Both the position numbers and the translations under genes were made by a program. From Rhizophlyctis rosea (Eukaryota; Chytridiomycota; Chytridiomycetes; Rhizophlyctidales; Rhizophlyctidaceae): DNA of 59,279 bases. Under the pieces are notes generated by a model. That model had not been told where the DNA came from and searched no databases. It saw only the letters and a list, made by a program, of their open reading frames with translations. This document shows, one piece after another, positions 22,601-35,452 of the stretch (position 1 is its first letter; every line of letters starts with the position of its first letter). The stretch is taken from assembly GCA_027596075.1 (NCBI GenBank), contig JADGJC010000254.1, positions 1-59,279 on the forward strand. The letters run 5' to 3'.

Positions 22601-23834
22601 CGTTCGTGCTGCTTCCTCTTTAGCCTTTTCGGTGGATTCTGTAATTTGGTAAAGCTTTGTTCTCTCGGTCACTCCCATTCGCATTCGCGCTTCGAGCTTC
22701 CCAGATTTTTTCCTTTACTAGCTACGCAGGTGGGTGAATTATGTTGTGGGAGGGAGTGCCGCCACTATCCATGGCAGTTGTGTCTTACATTTACAGCCTT
22801 TGCCCATCCACATCACTCCCTTCCCCACCCCCACCTTGTTCTGTTTCTCATGCCCTGTGACCACCTGACTCACGCTTTTCAATTTGACAGGTCGGACGCG
22901 TTTCCCGTTGTATCCCCAACAAAGCAACCAAGCAAGCCTCACTTCTCTGTTTCCCATCCGTCCGGTGCTCTCTCCCATCGGCACAACCATCAGCACGCGT
23001 CATCCCTCATATCTGTGCCACGATTTATCCGCGCAGCCCCCAGACCCCTTTCAGTCCTTGTGGCCTGTGCCCCCTCCGATCACTCCGACCCTCTCCCAAA
23101 GCCCCAAGCCAAACCTTCGTGTTGCCCCCAAAGACGCGCCAGCCGCCATCAGCAACTCGATCAGTTGGTTGAGACACACAGACACACAGACACAATAAAT
23201 AAAACAAAAAGCTTGGAGGCTTGCGGCATACTTGCCTAAACGAAACACGCTTGGAACCCTTCAGACAGAGGGAACCCGCAGTCCCGCACCTTCCGTCATC
23301 CACTCAAAGGGCCAGCCTCACCCAATATACCCACAGGCTCCCTTTCCCACGCCCCCATCTCTTCCCGTTCCCACCCTCTCCTCCAACCTCCATCGCCGAC
23401 GCCAAGACGGGAGACCTGTCAAACTCGTGAAGGTAGGCGTCGTGGGATAAAAGAGGGCTTCGAGATTTCGCCTTGATGAACAACTTTCCCACGCTCATCG
23501 CTGACATCTTCCCCCACTTTCCTGCAGGGCCACCCACTTTGGCAGCGTCGACGTCAGGCCCCCACTCGTGACAGCCATACATACCCTTGCACTCTCCGCA
23601 GAACGATCTCTTTCCCACGGCATTCATATCCTGCCTGTACGCGCACAGCGACAAAAGCTCAGGGACCCGCACTTAGCCCTGCAAACACCTTCAAAAGCAG
23701 CTTCACACCTTTCTGACACTTTCTGATACTCCTGCAACACGATCGATCATATACCATCAATTCAGCCATATTCTTTGCTTTTTCACATTCAATCATCTTC
23801 CAGCTGCAACGTCAAAACTACCACAACGCCAACA

Positions 23835-25591
23835 ATGCTAAGCCTACTCAAAAGCATCACATCTCGGAAGTTGAGAAAGAACTTGAAGAAGGAAACGGCC
23901 GCCGACCTGTCAAAATCTGAGAAATCAACAACAGCACCCGCATCTGCCATCGCTGCCATTACCATTGCGTCTGTTGAAAGCAAATCGACACCAGCTCCTG
24001 CAACTGTCATTCCTGTTACTCCTGAGAAGAAGTTCAACCGCAAGGCAAAGGAGCGGGCGTTGGCAGGGATTGTTGAGAAGCCTGTGCTCGTCAATGTGAC
24101 GAATGCTGGGGAGAAGGCGGGGAAGGGTGAGGTTGGGAAGGGGAGGGAGGAGAAGGTCTCGACACTTGGAAGAGAGCGAGGGAATGGAGGGCATGGAAGC
24201 ATGCCGCGCAGAAGCAGGGTAAGGTCCAAGCGGAACAAGCATTCTGACCTGCCATGTTGAACATGCGCTTATTCTTGACTTGTCATAATCAGTTCCAGCC
24301 TCAGCCCCCGTCCCTCTCTCGCGAAAGTTCGAAACGCCATTCAGTCGCCATCACGTCAATGCAAGTTCCCAAGCCGTGGATGAATGATCCTGCTTCGGGT
24401 CCTGCGCCAAAGTCTCCCCGCATGCGAAGGCCCGTTTCTTGGTCGGCAGATTTGGTCAAGACTGATGAGATTCTGGTCACGCCAAAGGTGCAACCGAGCC
24501 AATGGGTGAGTTTCCTTGCCAATCTATGTGATCGGGCAATCTGTCATTTTGAACCAATGACTGCCAAGTGTACAATCAAACTGAACCCTTCAACTTAACA
24601 GACCACTCCCTTGCCAACACCAACCTCCGAGCTCCCTCCGCGCATGCCATCCCCACCAAAGTCTCTGAACGACAGCGATCGCGCCGACTCTGCCGTGTCA
24701 ATGGAGTCACCTCCCTCCACACCCATCGATGACAGGAGTTCCTACACCCAATCGCCCGCAGCATCCAAGCGCAGCGCGAGCGACAAGGATGACGAACTCA
24801 CATCCGAACGCGACGAGGACGTCCCACTCTTCCTCGTCCAACAAGCTCTTCATGGCCAATACAGCGTCGGCCAACCGAAGCAGAACCGAACCCACCTGCC
24901 ACGTCAAAAGTCCGAAGGCGCCCTTCCGCGCCCGCTTTCGTATGCTCAGATCGCGGAATCAATACCCCGCGAACGCTCCCAGAGCGCCGTGCAACGTCCC
25001 GTGTCACACATGCCAACGGTCGAGGAGGTTCCCTCACAGTCGAAGATCAGGTCGAGCTTCCATGCTGCGCCTGTGGTACTCAGCCCGCAAGTCGTCTACG
25101 CACCACCGAATTCTCCGTACGCACCACAACAATTCGACCAACAACAACAACAACAACCATCATACCCGTCCATGGACACCCTCCCTCAACCCCGCCGCAG
25201 AACCAAACCCTCAAACCTGAACCCCGCCTCCTTCGCACGCCCAACCCCCGACACCCGTCGCAACACAACAGACTTCTCGACGCTGTACACGTACAAACAA
25301 CCTCAACTCATCCCTTCTGAGACTCTCCACATGCAACATGAGCAGCCGGCACATAACTTTACGGGACAACTCCAACCACGCGAGCCCGCCGCGCCGCAGA
25401 TGATGATTATCCCGAAGACTGCAACGACGGGACTTGTTGCGCAGAGGAGGGAGCAAGGGTTTGGGTTGAAGAGTGGGCCGGGCGGTGTGTGGAGGAGGGA
25501 TGAGAGGGGGGGTGTGTATTGTACGGTGGGCTATGGGGGGCAGCATGTGGGGCAGCATGCGAGGCCGGGGATGCCGGTTGGGTGGATGTGA
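23835..25591 (+). CDS. Ser/Pro/Gln-rich, probably disordered protein
   Basis: Three plus-strand exons (23835-24218, 24293-24505, 24602-25591) with GTAAGG/AG and GTGAGT/AG introns of 74 and 96 nt, all in phase 0, give 528 residues. The first ATG kept is at 23835 (MLSLLKSITSRKLRKNLKKE, a basic start); an in-frame ATG at 23775 is possible. Low-complexity segments follow: Thr/Ala/Lys-rich in exon 1, and SPxx/TPxx clusters (PRMPSPPKSLNDS, SPPSTPIDD) in exons 2-3. A six-Gln run lies near 25140 and the C-terminus is Gly-rich. I see no folded domain. The many SP/TP sites make a cyclin-dependent or MAP kinase substrate possible, which is only an inference. The long C/T-rich stretch upstream looks like a leader or promoter. 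Confidence 0.75.
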
Positions 25592-27317
25592 GGGGTGTTT
25601 GTGGGGGAGGGAATAGGGCATAGGGTAGATGTGAGAGGAGATGGAGGGAGGGATTGTATATAATCTATGTGTGAGTGGGATGGGTTTGGTGGGTGATATC
25701 TCTTTGTACATTTTCGCCGTTGCATTCTTTTTTCATTCTTTATGCATATATGCACTTTTTCGTTTTCGTTCGGGTCCGGTAGTTAGGGTAGATTTCTTCT
25801 TATATCCCCTTTTTTCATCGTTCCGCACATCCCTTTTGCTTCCCCACCTTTTGGACCCTGGCGCTTGGGTCACAATCTTGTACGTTCAATTTTTTTCATA
25901 CCTTCTCTTTGGTGTCTGGTTGTAGATGGGGATCTATAAATACAATTTTTAACCGTTCCTTCCTTCAATATACGATGTGTGTTTGTGGATGGGTGATGTG
26001 ATGTGGTACAAGGGATCGTGATGGGAGTCGTCGTATGCCATCTAACAGAAAGATAGGTTTGACGTCTCAGGTGAGCGTCTGAGGCAAGTCGAGATCTTGG
26101 CCAAACTCCATGGGGTGAGTGTTCATGGCAGATATCTTTTTCATTCTCGTATTCAATAATCGTTGTCGTTTTGTTTAGTGTTGCAATGGGTCTCCCGGAA
26201 CCAAGCTTCACGTTCGCGGAGAATATGCCAGTTTTGTTCTGGACCTCTGAAATGTTGAGAAAGCATCGCAACATTCAGTGGATGTGTCATCGTCTTCATG
26301 CGCAATGATTTTTTCTTCTTTTCAATCCCTCCTTCCATGGGTGTTTCAAGTCTTTGCCGAAGATGGAGGAGGTGGTACACTTGGGGACGATGGTGTTGGG
26401 GTAGTGAGGCCTTTCAATGAAACGTTTCGCAAAAGATCCACATTCGCAGGTAGGAGCTTTCGACTTCCATTTTTTCGTTTTTTTGCTGAGTCTTGACTCA
26501 TCTTTGGGATGGACGCAGAAAATTCTGAGGGCCTCACATCAGCTACTGGTGGGTGTGGTGGTGCAGTTGGAGGCATAACATCAAGCTTTTTGAAACGGTC
26601 TGTGCTGGGACATACTGGACATGGACAGCTGGAACCGATTGTGTTGGGACTTTCGTGTTCTTAACAGTGGGGAAGGGATGGGAAGCAATGAGCGGTTGCA
26701 TGCTTCATCTCTGGCTGATTTATAAGTAGTACAGGACATGCTTCACGTAAGTAGTCGTTGGTTGAACGGCTTCCTTGGCAGTCGACGCTCGGTTGCCATT
26801 TGAAGGTCTGCGGTGTGCAGGAGAAAGGTATATTTTTTTGCTTTCTCTTCTTGGGGGATTGGTGATCGTGTTATGCCGGCAAAGAATGCTGTACAACTTG
26901 CTAATGATATGACCATCGTGACATGGTTTTGCGATGGTGCTGGAATGGGCTTCTTCTGCTTACTCTGCTTCATGCTTCATGAGAACTTTGATATTTATTT
27001 TTTGGAATCCAAGGGCACTTATCAGCTCTGCTGTAAATGCAGCTAGATGATATGGTGAATAATACGAGATCGCTCAAAGTTGATGCGGCGGCCCGGGCTG
27101 TATCGGATCCTTGCCGCTCGCCTGAGGGGAGAGTGGCCGCTGCCTACTTGTTTGTCCATACCGACGTAGTTGAATCGGTTTTCAGCTTTGCAGGTCAGCA
27201 AGGCCCGGCACGATAAGTCATAACATTTGTGAGCTCAATGACGATGCGGTTTTGAAGATCGGTAGGTCCACGGGCAATCGTCGTCTGCCAGAATACTGCT
27301 CAAAGTCCACTCATCAC

Positions 27318-27453
27318 ATGCAGTGAAGCCATTCTTGTGACGAGTGTGGGCCATCCTTTGCAATCGCCTTTGTTTTGAAGAAAAAGGTTTCACCATTGTG
27401 TCGTTGCATTTCCAGGATAATGTGAGACCACATTGATGGCGACTCCTTCAAGC
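27318..27453 (-). other. Exon-like island A (EMQ..NG motif)
   Basis: Minus-strand segment preceded by GAAGCAG and followed by a weak GTGATG donor. It encodes a peptide including PSMWSHIILEMQRHNGETFF and then FKTKAIAKDGPH...EWLHC. It aligns without gaps to island B at 29547-29658: P-S-(M/I), hydrophobic strand, E-M-Q-x-x-N-G-x-T-x-F-x-K, and a Trp further on. Shared motif plus splice-like borders support real exons or decayed exons of one family. Confidence 0.45.
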
Positions 27454-28045
27454 CTGCTTCGATGATTGTGGTTGAACAACGTGAAAGACGAAAGCTGGAA
27501 GGAAAGTGAAAGCGGCACAGGAACGTTGGCTTCGCCCAATCATGCAAAAATACCTTCATCTAGTTTTTGTTCCATTTGCTGTACTGCTGTTACCTTTCGG
27601 ATTTGTGAGAACTGCAGGTGCCAGAAACTAAAGAAGGCACGACGGACCGACGGTGATACGGGGATTGTGGGGATGGAGCAGTCGTTAGGGTACCAAGCAA
27701 GCCCACTTCGGGATTTTGGGAATCCCTGACGTTTGCGATGTTTTTGTTTCATACCTCGCTTTTCACATTCCGAAAAAGCTTCCTTCTTTGTTGGCATGAT
27801 ACTGTCTCGGACATTCAGCAAGTTGACGGCCAAGGGTGAGGTTTGACGTTACCAATCCGGCTGATTGACAAGCTTACCCATAGATCATTTCGCGGGCCGC
27901 GGGATGAGCTCTCTTTTTTGTCTCTTCTGCACTATATTGCAATGCTGCGCTATATCACACTATATCCCCTTTCCTTGCGGATTGTCAATTGATGAGTGTT
28001 CCAGTTCTGGTCATTGACAATCCGTTTTGCGCCCGCTCCACTTAC

Positions 28046-28203
28046 ACTTTCCAGATTAGTGCGAGTGAATGATGTTAGATGTGGAGATGACGATGGTGGT
28101 CGCCAGCGGCGCTGGTGATGGTCATCTTCACTATCAGTTACGATGACAGTTGGACGAAAGGCAGTTTTCCTTTCATTGACTGTTTTTGCAAATTTGCTCA
28201 TCG
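28046..28203 (-). other. Exon-like island with strong donor
   Basis: Minus-strand segment with an AACGCAG acceptor and a consensus GTAAGT donor. It contains an internal ATG (MSKFAKTVNERKTAF...) and stays open to the donor. It reads FRPTVIVTDSEDDHHQRRWR, whose centre may be distantly like islands A and B (hydrophobic strand, acidic residue, turn), but the match is weak. It may be the first coding exon of a gene running leftwards. Confidence 0.4.
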
Positions 28204-29546
28204 CTGCGTTGGTGAACTTGGGTCGAGTCAGGCCCCTGAAGTGTCAGACAGTACTTGATAGATGAAGGGCCCGTTTAGCGGTGACCTAGATTAGCTTTCG
28301 CCCCCAATGAATACAGGATTTTTGCATGGTGATTTTCGTTTGCCGTTTCGTGCTTCGGTCCAACGTTGTTGTAAGACTCCGAAGGTGAAGGCAATGTCAT
28401 GTCATTAGGCGATTCAATAGGGAACGGTCAAGGCGACTTGAAGAAGCCGAATATGGCCATCTGGGTGACTTCATAGTTTTGGTAGCTCAAAAAAGTAGTT
28501 CAGCGCCAGGGTCGTCTGGTAAGATCCTGTATGAGGGTAGGAGGACCAGCCTCATTGCTTACCGGTGTCTGGTTTGGAAATTGCTTACTTGTTTTTGCGT
28601 TCTCTACATGGTTGGAAGTATCGTGGTGGGTGATTTGGAGTTGTGGAGTGCAGGTAAGGCAAACCCCTCGACAGACAGGTGGAGTTTAGAATGGGGCATG
28701 TATCAATTGTATCAAATCCGCAGCATCATACCGACCCACTGACGAACTTTCCACGCAGACGCTTCTTTTTGCATTCTCTCTTCGCGCAAGGTTGAAACGT
28801 TGGGATATCAATGTGAGTGATGTGCACAGATATGGATTACTGATGTATAGCGCTTGACAATGCGATGCTAAAGCGAGCGCGTAGATCTCATACCAGCTCG
28901 AGTCCTACCTCTCACCAAACGACCTCTTTTTCCAAGTCGGAGAAGAGGTTCCGTTGGTCGAGGGGCAAGGAAAGTTCTTAAAGTCTTCGCATTGAGGACT
29001 TTGAGGATCGAACTAAGTGAATAGATCTCAATCCATGGAATCAAGAGATGGAGATTTGATGTTCTTGATGTTTGAAGGTTACGTTAGGCGAGTAGGCAGA
29101 AAACTTGCCCATGTTGAATGCGCCTGCCTGGCGTTTGATCACTCTTTTCTTCCCGTTAATCCCCGTTGCTCCAGCTGGGATATCCATCATAGTCGGACTG
29201 GTCGTCATCGGTAGTGACATAAGGAGCAAGGACAACGTGTTGTAGATGTAGATGGATGAAAATGCAGGTTTGATGTATGAGAGAATAGAAACTACTCAAC
29301 ATTTGTGCGACGGTTTGGGCATGTTTGGTCTCTTCTGCTCGCCTCCCCGGAAGTAGATGCCAACTTCTCTTTTGGCTGAGTCATAATGCAATCCTTTCAG
29401 TCTCAAACTTCCTTTTTGGACGAGGTCCGGTGTGATACCTCATGAAATGATGAGCCAAAATGACGATCTAGGTTTCAAAATTTGGCCTTGAAGCCGGTCT
29501 TCTCCCAACGTTTTGGCAAAGGCCACATCCACTCATCCAAGCATAC

Positions 29547-29658
29547 CATGCATTTGATTTAGCCTCTCCCTTTTCGAATACGCTTTTGATGAACGAAGTT
29601 CCGCCATTGGGCGTTTGCATTTCGACTATGGTATCATATGATATTGATGGCATTCGAA
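29547..29658 (-). other. Exon-like island B (EMQ..NG motif)
   Basis: Minus-strand segment bounded by GAACGCAG and CATG|GTATGC. It encodes RMPSISYDTIVEMQTPNGGT and then SFIKSVFEKGEAKSNA. It is clearly related to island A over about 35 residues although the two lie 2.2 kb apart, so they are diverged copies of one exon type. Confidence 0.45.
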
Positions 29659-32600
29659 CTGCGTTCAGCAGGTACCAGAACACTTTTTTGTATCTGTAGC
29701 TCTTCACCACATCCTTGGGCATTTGACAAAAATGTGACCATGAAGTGTTGCGACTTCGATGTGCGGGAAACTGATTCTGTTTTTTTCGAGACAGTCTCCT
29801 TCTTGACTTGTTTTCGTATCTTTAGTTAGTGTAGTAATTTTGCAAAGAAGAAAAAAGTGATACCTCATCGCGGCGGGGCCAAATTGGTGTCAAAGCGTAA
29901 AGTTCCCGCCTGCCCACCTTTCGACCAAACCTGTCCCAAGACATTTCGACTATTTCCGAAACAGAAGAAACCTCCTTTGCAAAGGAGGAAGGTAAGAGCT
30001 TGATAGAATTGGCTGGTCCTTTGCGAACCATTCTCAACCTCAACGTCATCCCCCCCCCCATCAGCCCCGAACGACGTTGAGCGACTCAGCGTCATGGGGG
30101 ATGGGGGAACGTGGTGGACACTTTGGAGTTGTCTGTCCCACCATCGGAGTTATCGGGCAAGGCGAGACCAGCGTTCATTTCCAATGAATCTGCGATTGGT
30201 TCTCGACCTGTGCGCGTCGGTAGCAGAGCGATGAAGTAGTACAAACATTTTGTGGGCCCAGCAATTTTACATCCGGTCCTTCTTACATTGTCAAATTATG
30301 GTCTTCGTCGAGAACTGCACGTGGACAACATGACGCCCCGATAGTGAGCGGGCGGGTGCCATCGGATAGAAGATAGCATGATATCTTGACCGTTACGAGC
30401 ACAGTTGAGCTTATAACGAAACAATAAGCGCACCTCATGAGATCTCACTGAAGGAGTCATACAACGCCGCCTTTCGGCGGAAGTGGTCCGTCACCGTGTT
30501 GGCATTGAGCACAGAAAATGGTGGTTTTTCAAACTTGCACCATTTAGGTGGCGACTGCCTGTTTGTCCGTCCCCGTATGTGTACAGGACAGCTGAAAATG
30601 ACATTGATGACACTGTGTAAGTTACTGCTTCGCCCGTCGGGCGAACCTTGTAATGCGAGACTAGCCCCGTTTGTTTTTTAGTCTCATCTCAGGCGAAACG
30701 AAGAAGGGATAGGATCGTGTGCATTGCTGGCATTGTCAGCTTTGACTCGCCAATATTGCGATACTGTGGAATCGCCGCCCTCCTTCGGCTTTTGCACAAT
30801 GGAAGATCTTGTTCGTATAATGCTTTTTTTTGCACTTTCAACTCACCCAAGTGGGCAATATTGGGAGCAATGGTGACGACTTTCAAAGTGTCAGACGCTT
30901 CTGACGCGACGCAGTTTTCAACAAAGTGGTTGTCACTTGTTGAATGTGGAGGGGATTTACGGAATATGTCGGCTGGCGTGAGGCGTCCTGGACTTTGTGG
31001 ACTTGTTGCAGAAAGGTGTTGCTGCACAAAGTTGGAAAGTTCAGTGTGGGCTGGACAAGCAAAGTAAGCAAGTAGCAACCTCGCTGAAGTTCATCCTCTG
31101 GTGCATCTGTGTGTCCCTTTTTCCGTCCTGCCGTATGATCCTTGAAGTAATCATGCTAAAGTCTTGATCAAGTAGGAAATATATTCCGGATGAAAGCTAT
31201 AGGACACGAGGAGGATGTCGCTCGACCACTTTTAAGGATTCAAGGAGTTTTGACACGGAGGTCCGGAACTGTCAGCTGGCATGTGATTGGATGCGTTTGT
31301 CAGTGTGTGCCATCTCTGAACAGAAGTGAGTTCCGAGAGTCTGGGAGGTGCTGATAACGTGTTGGCTGCCCGATTTTAATCCTGGGGTCGAAGATGACCG
31401 CCATGTAGAATCTGGATTCGAAGCTCTGACTAGTCAATGTCCGCTGTGGAAGGAAGTTTGATAAGAAGATATTTGCCAGGATCACAAGTCCAAGCCCATT
31501 ATCCATGTCGAAAGATCTGGGCATATGTCCGACATACGGACGCTTGTTCTGCATTAACAAGGTGTCCAGTCATTTCTTTTGCCTTCCAGGCTGGCCGCCT
31601 GCGAATTGTGCACGAATGATGTGAGATGAAGGAAAGTGCTTACTTCCAATCCATCGAGTTGCGTTGCCCATGGTGATTGAGCGGGATAGAAGATTGGAAA
31701 GGAAACTTCGCCGGTTCGATTGAGCATTCAAAGACCAAAACGGACTTTCACACGACCTGAGCAGCTAATATACCGACTCGAAGTCATTTGTGCTCCCGGT
31801 TCATCGGGGGAACCCTGCAGTTGTGTGCTGGCTTCGGCTTTACCCGCGAAATGAAATTGTGTTCAATGGGCGCAGCTGCTGGATATGGCACAGGCTTACT
31901 TGGTGGCTCTCTCGGTCAACAACGCTGCCAACGTCAAGCGTTGATCGTTATACATCGCTTACCCCTTTTTCTACTGTGCCTTGCATGAATTCTTGATACT
32001 CCGGAGGTAGTCAGATGCTCCAACACTTCCAACAGACGGTGGTGGTGTGGTACGCTATGGTAGCCCTGCAACAATCGAGTGGTGCATGCGAATCAGAATA
32101 TACGATTTTTAATGCGTAAAGTGTCCACATATTCCCACTCAGATCAAGTGCCCGACCCAAATTGAGTCCCCTCGCTCTATGTCCAAAGCCTCCTATTTCT
32201 TTTTGCTGGTGCCGCAAAGGAATCAGAAATCGGACATACCAATTCCTTCGGTGGTCATTGTGGAGATTTGGGATTGATGGGCGGAAAGTGCGAAGATGGT
32301 GATGCTCCCATCGATTTGCATGAAGTTAAAGCCAGAATTTGAGATGGCGAAAATGAACTTGTGGACTTGCATGGTTCTTTGTCACGGCGACACATATAGA
32401 AATAAAATGCACCTTCGAAAATGTGATTTGCAGGATTGAAGTCAAAGTGTCAGCAGTGCGGAGGGCGTTGCACTTTCTGATCTGTTGATTCCTTGTTTCA
32501 TCAGGGTCTACAATGCGCCAAGAGAAGTCACTTACGGCAATTATGTTCTTCTTGTATTGTCAGCTTCCTTCGGAACGCAACTTGGCTGGAAGAATTGCAG

Positions 32601-33560
32601 CTGGGCGTTCAAGGTCAAAAAGGGGAGCCAATCACGCTTGAGCGCATTGACAGCTGGCCAGATATGACTGAAACATCTGGTCAAACTTGCATTCCATCGG
32701 GAACATGCATCTTTCGAATGCGTTCGATTTCTTGTGAGGGGCGGCTAGACCTATTGAAGTTATGTGTGCCTGGTTGACCCCGATGTTAGTCCGCTGAGCC
32801 AGACGGTCGCAAGCATCCCAAAGAAGGGCATGAACTGTGATTATGTGTATGACCATCAAGTGATACTGCTAATTCCTCCTGTTGAAGGAGCTGTGCTGAT
32901 GTGTCCGCCCTACCTGTGCCTGGTCCTCAAAAACAAGACACAATGTCCCTGTCAGCTAAATCTCATCCTAACGCTTGACATGAAAGTGGAGACACCAAAG
33001 GTCACGTTGTGTACTACAATGCGAGCCAGATAGTCCACCGGAATCTGCGATCGCGGTGGTCCAGACAGCTTGCCAGCACATTTCCATATCTCATTCTTCT
33101 TTTTACTTTCACCGGCCGGCACTCAAAGTCAAAAAATGAACTTTCACGCATGAAACACGTCAATGGCTCAGCAAAGAAGGAATCTTGGAACGGTGCGTAG
33201 CTATGGGGATGAACCCAGATTGAAGCAGGACGTGGTGGTGACGACACCAGGGCTATTGGATTGGATCACAGATATATGTATGCGGCTTGCCCAGGCTTGT
33301 GGGCTTGTCAAGTCCAAGCCTGCAGCAAGCACCCAGCCCCTGCAATCTGGCAATTCCCAAAGTGCACCCCTCACAATTACCACGCGCTGGTGTTAAATTG
33401 GTGATTGTTTGTATAGCGCTGACCAAAATATGGTTTCACGATGAGCAGACCAACCAACGACTTCTATTCCAAGTCCCGCACGTGAACTCAGCTTGTCGCC
33501 CCTTGACTGAGTTGTTAGAATACAAGTTTCTTTGCAATCCTTTTCGACAACACTACCGCC

Positions 33561-34943
33561 ATGGACATCTTCAAAACCTTTCCGCTGGAGTCCTTAGTCA
33601 AAGTAGCTACTTTCCTTCCCCTCCGCTCCCGTGTGGACTTTGGACATGGCTGCCGTTTCTTCCATGATGCTGCCACCCTTTCATCAGAAGGCTTCCCACC
33701 CATGGAGGTCCGAATCTCTACAGGAGGGGGAACTCAAAGACGTTTCCCATTTGAACGGAATCTTTTTATCGATAACACCCCTATGGCTGCGCGTATCGCT
33801 CCCGACAACGATGAGTATGATTTCAAGTGTCTTGACAATGTCAACCATCGTTTTACTATGGAGCTGGCAAGGGAGGCGATTTGGCTGTTGAAGGACCGGC
33901 CGGAGGAGGTGGCTCGCTGGTTTGTGGTAAGTTCGCACACCAGGGGTGGTTCGCGCCGTCCCTCGACAAGCCTTTCTTCCACATGAGGTCTCATTTATGT
34001 TTTACAGGTGAATTTCAATATCGTGCCACTGGCGTTGCAGAACCACGCGCCTCAGCCCGCAAGGAAGTTTGCGTACAAAATACCCTTTAACATCACGTTG
34101 ATCCGTGTCCATGGATTGGCAAATCCTCCGCCTCCCATTGAAGACCTTATGGGTCCATTACATTTAAACTGCCTGATTCTCCACTGCGGTTTACTTGTTG
34201 CGGGCATTGTACCCTTTGTGCGAAACCTTGCCAAGCGTCATTCAGATACAATATCAACTTTGGGAATTATCGGTCTCTGCGCTGATGAAGGTTTGCTCCT
34301 GATGATAGCCACTGCGATTGGAGAGAGCTTCCCGCATTTGAAAAGACTGTGGCTGCAATTTTCATACTTTCTTGGAGAATTGCTTCCAATTCTCCCCAAT
34401 TTGGAGAAGATTGAAGGTACCTGTCGGCAAAGCTCATTTTTGGATTTTCACACTGGCTCACCATGAGTTCCTCTTTCTTATATAGATTTGGTCATCGGGG
34501 AGGGAGATGCAGCTGATCCTGCAGTACAGAAGGTGCTCCCCCGTATGACGGGCCTCCAATCCATGACGTTCCCGTTCGATCCAATGCTGAACTATTACCC
34601 GGTACTTGCCGTCCTCCCTCCGAATCTTCGCGCGATACACGCCGTCCAAATTCCCCCGTTCGACCTCACCTGGCCCTTAGCCGAATGCATGTCCCTTGAA
34701 GTAATAACAATCGACTTTGGGGAGGTGGAAAGTGACGCAACGGGAACGGTGGGCCGGCAATGCGAGCGTATTGCGTGTGCGTTTCCGAATCTTATGAAAT
34801 GTAAGATTTATATATGGAATGAGGAGGTGGGTTCGTGGTCTGAGGATGGAGAGGTGGGGCAGACTTTTGCGGAGTGGGAGGGGTCTTTGAAGGAGGTATG
34901 GCCGTTTGTAGATGTAGAATTTAGGCTCTTCTCGTGGGCTTGA
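33561..34943 (+). CDS. F-box protein, cluster copy 1 (intact)
   Basis: Three exons (33561-33926, 34008-34416, 34486-34943) with consensus GTAAGT/CAG and GTACCT/TAG introns give 410 residues. Residues 2-40 (MDIFKTFPLESLVKVATFLP then RSRVDFGHGCRFFHDAAT) form an F-box, which in characterised proteins binds Skp1 in an SCF ubiquitin ligase. The rest is a family-specific domain shared with the three minus-strand copies at 35.4-39.1 kb. Landmarks are a central SxTISTLGIIG segment, LPPNLRAIHAV, and a C-terminal QCERIACAFPNLMKCK followed by a Trp-Pro-Phe motif. The target-binding role of that domain is inferred. It is the only plus-strand member and all exons are undamaged. Confidence 0.85.
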
Positions 34944-35452
34944 GAATAATTGCGGGTGTGGTTGAGTATAGCAACGATTAGTTTTCATGTGCAAACAGCA
35001 GACGAGATGTTGTTGTGGGGTTTACATCTGCTTTTCGCATGTATATTTGCAGTCAGGCGGGAGGCAATCGACAATGGAGGACGCATTGAGTTTGGTGGGC
35101 ATGCATATGTATACTTGCATGTGTTACCAAACTCGATGAGACTGGTCACATTGCTGACTCAAAAGTACGAGATCATTTGTGGATATGGCGTGCAGGACGC
35201 ACTTGATCGGTTTTTGTGAGCTCCTTATCTCACACTGGTATGGGTGAACGAGTTGCTCAGTCATGCCCCACAAATCTTGGCGATTGTTATTGAAAATATG
35301 CGGAGCCTGATCAAAAGCCTCCATGCTACGACAAGAAGCGGCTCAAACAATACTTGATGGAAGACATCATACGTTATTTTTGGGGCAAAAGTGTATCCAT
35401 CATTGCAATTATTGCAAGCAGCAACACGTACCGCTTCGTATTCCTGCATGAG
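34944..35452. other. Intergenic region between F-box copies 1 and 2
   Basis: About 500 bp between the 3' ends of two convergent F-box copies. I see no gene or repeat. Confidence 0.5.

Larger units (their letters stand above)
11822..23834. other. 12-kb gene-poor region with exon-like islands
   Basis: No complete gene can be called here. Open frames are short (mostly under 130 codons) and interrupted. Poly-A, poly-T and poly-C runs are frequent. Several minus-strand islands bounded by plausible splice signals read like protein, for example at 19576-19650 and 19440-19500 (VQVILELSGPYSFLPLA), and near 15330 (VRIEVDIRRRDPLSVFNLP). They could be exons of an intron-rich gene, decayed gene copies, or chance. 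The final kilobase (about 22.6-23.8 kb) is C/T-rich and is probably the promoter and 5' leader of the gene starting at 23835. Confidence 0.4.
25592..33560. other. 8-kb gene-poor region with related exon-like islands
   Basis: No complete gene can be assembled. Minus-strand islands with splice-like borders occur at 27318-27453, 28046-28203 and 29547-29658, and further open pieces near 31440, 32650 and 33130. At least two are related in sequence (listed separately). The rest is stop-rich with T and A runs. The last 150 bp before 33561 is presumably the promoter of the first F-box gene. Confidence 0.4.

Noticed and set aside
22520..23239. A 239-codon plus-strand frame
   Set aside because: It lies in a C/T-rich stretch before the gene at 23835. 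Its peptide is His/Pro/Ser-rich with no motif, and the opposite strand and other frames are similarly open. More likely leader or promoter.
30689..31078. Overlapping frames of 129 (minus) and 116 (plus) codons
   Set aside because: Both are open over the same DNA, neither has a recognisable motif, and no splice partner was found.
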